Shown: positions 5,287 to 5,543 of the stretch, piece by piece | Layout: each line of letters opens with the position of its first letter | Position numbering within the stretch: position 1 is the stretch's first letter | From: Gammaproteobacteria bacterium | Lineage (GTDB): Bacteria > Pseudomonadota > Gammaproteobacteria > Steroidobacterales > JABDKV01 | Length of the DNA stretch: 5,543 bases | Direction of reading: 5' to 3' | Assembly: GCA_029862285.1 (NCBI GenBank) | Contig: JAOTXR010000170.1 | Location: 1 to 5,543 of the forward strand | Position numbers and translations under genes: made by a program | The notes under the pieces: generated by a model | Told to the model about the DNA's origin: nothing | The model's input: only the letters and a program-made list of their open reading frames with translations | Database searches by the model: none

Positions 5287-5543
5287 ATGAGCCTCGAGAG
5301 CTTTCACCCTGCCGTCGCAGAATGGTTCAGCGAAACGCTGGGCCGGCCAACCGACGTGCAGCAACGCGCCTGGCCACATATCGGTCTGCGCCGGCACACC
5401 TTGCTCGCCGCACCCACCGGTTCTGGCAAGACGCTGGCGGCATTCCTGTCCGCGATCGATGATCTGGTGCGCGAAGGTCTGGAACGCGGGCTGCCTGACG
5501 AGACCCGCGTGTTGTACATCTCGCCACTCAAGGCATTGTCGAA
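5287..5543 (+). CDS. lhr: Lhr-type superfamily 2 DNA helicase, N-terminal part (3' end outside window)
   Basis: The first 85 codons of a DExH helicase. FHPAVAEWF (6-14), then G19-R-P-T22 with Q25 (a Q-motif-like Gln), match the start of Lhr proteins. Walker A is A42-P-T-G-S-G-K48-T49, followed by [11 protein letters not shown], and YISPLKAL (77-84) is motif Ia; this combination separates Lhr from other DEAD/DEAH helicases. Lhr proteins are large, ATP-dependent 3'-5' helicases tied to DNA repair, so most of the gene is missing. ATG 5287 fits the family start, but only a GGGG touching the ATG lies upstream. An in-frame ATG at 5269 would add MRYALG and has no ribosome site either. TATGCT at 5275-5280 could be a -10 box for a leaderless message. 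The gene is divergent from the four-helix membrane protein across 104 bp. Confidence 0.88.
   Translation, partial: MSLESFHPAVAEWFSETLGRPTDVQQRAWPHIGLRRHTLLAAPTGSGKTLAAFLSAIDDLVREGLERGLPDETRVLYISPLKALS

Overview
The window looks like ordinary chromosomal DNA from a free-living gammaproteobacterium: GC is moderately high and even, the genes are tightly packed, and there is no phage, transposase, CRISPR or rRNA/tRNA signal. Lineage clues are a YihG-type acyltransferase, a YrdA-type gamma-carbonic anhydrase facing aroE tail to tail (a neighbourhood I recall from enterobacteria), and an Lhr-type helicase. I cannot place it more precisely.

Layout from left to right. The 3' end of aroE (shikimate pathway) runs off the left edge on the + strand and converges on a YrdA-like gamma-carbonic anhydrase on the - strand. 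The 186 bp between their stop codons hold no gene I can support, but carry one of two near-identical 27-bp repeats; the second copy lies over the 3' end of the carbonic anhydrase gene. Divergent from the carbonic anhydrase is a compact + strand operon of four genes at 1222-3654 whose stop and start codons overlap at every junction (ATGA, TGATG, GTGA): a six-helix membrane protein, a spermidine-synthase-like (SpeE fold) protein, a Nudix hydrolase of the ADP-ribose pyrophosphatase type, and a GNAT acetyltransferase. A YihG-like lysophospholipid acyltransferase faces this operon on the - strand. Upstream of it, also on the - strand, is a four-helix membrane protein of unknown function with a third copy of the repeat core just after its stop codon. 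Divergent from that gene, the first 85 codons of an Lhr-type DNA helicase run off the right edge.

The most interesting region is the operon. Its first two genes correspond to the two halves of the widespread 'fused MFS/spermidine synthase' proteins, here broken at a TTTTT run in front of a seventh hydrophobic segment that reads as a signal peptide. Charge distribution predicts that the SpeE-like domain faces the periplasm, and its aminopropyltransferase active-site motifs are altered, so it is probably not an ordinary spermidine synthase. A Nudix hydrolase and an acetyltransferase made from the same message suggest a small nucleotide or amine chemistry module, but no substrate can be read from the sequence. 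Secondary signals are the GGGGTCGAACCG repeat family sitting at the 3' ends of - strand genes, a possible hairpin over the operon's ribosome binding site, and two genes that may be translated from leaderless messages.
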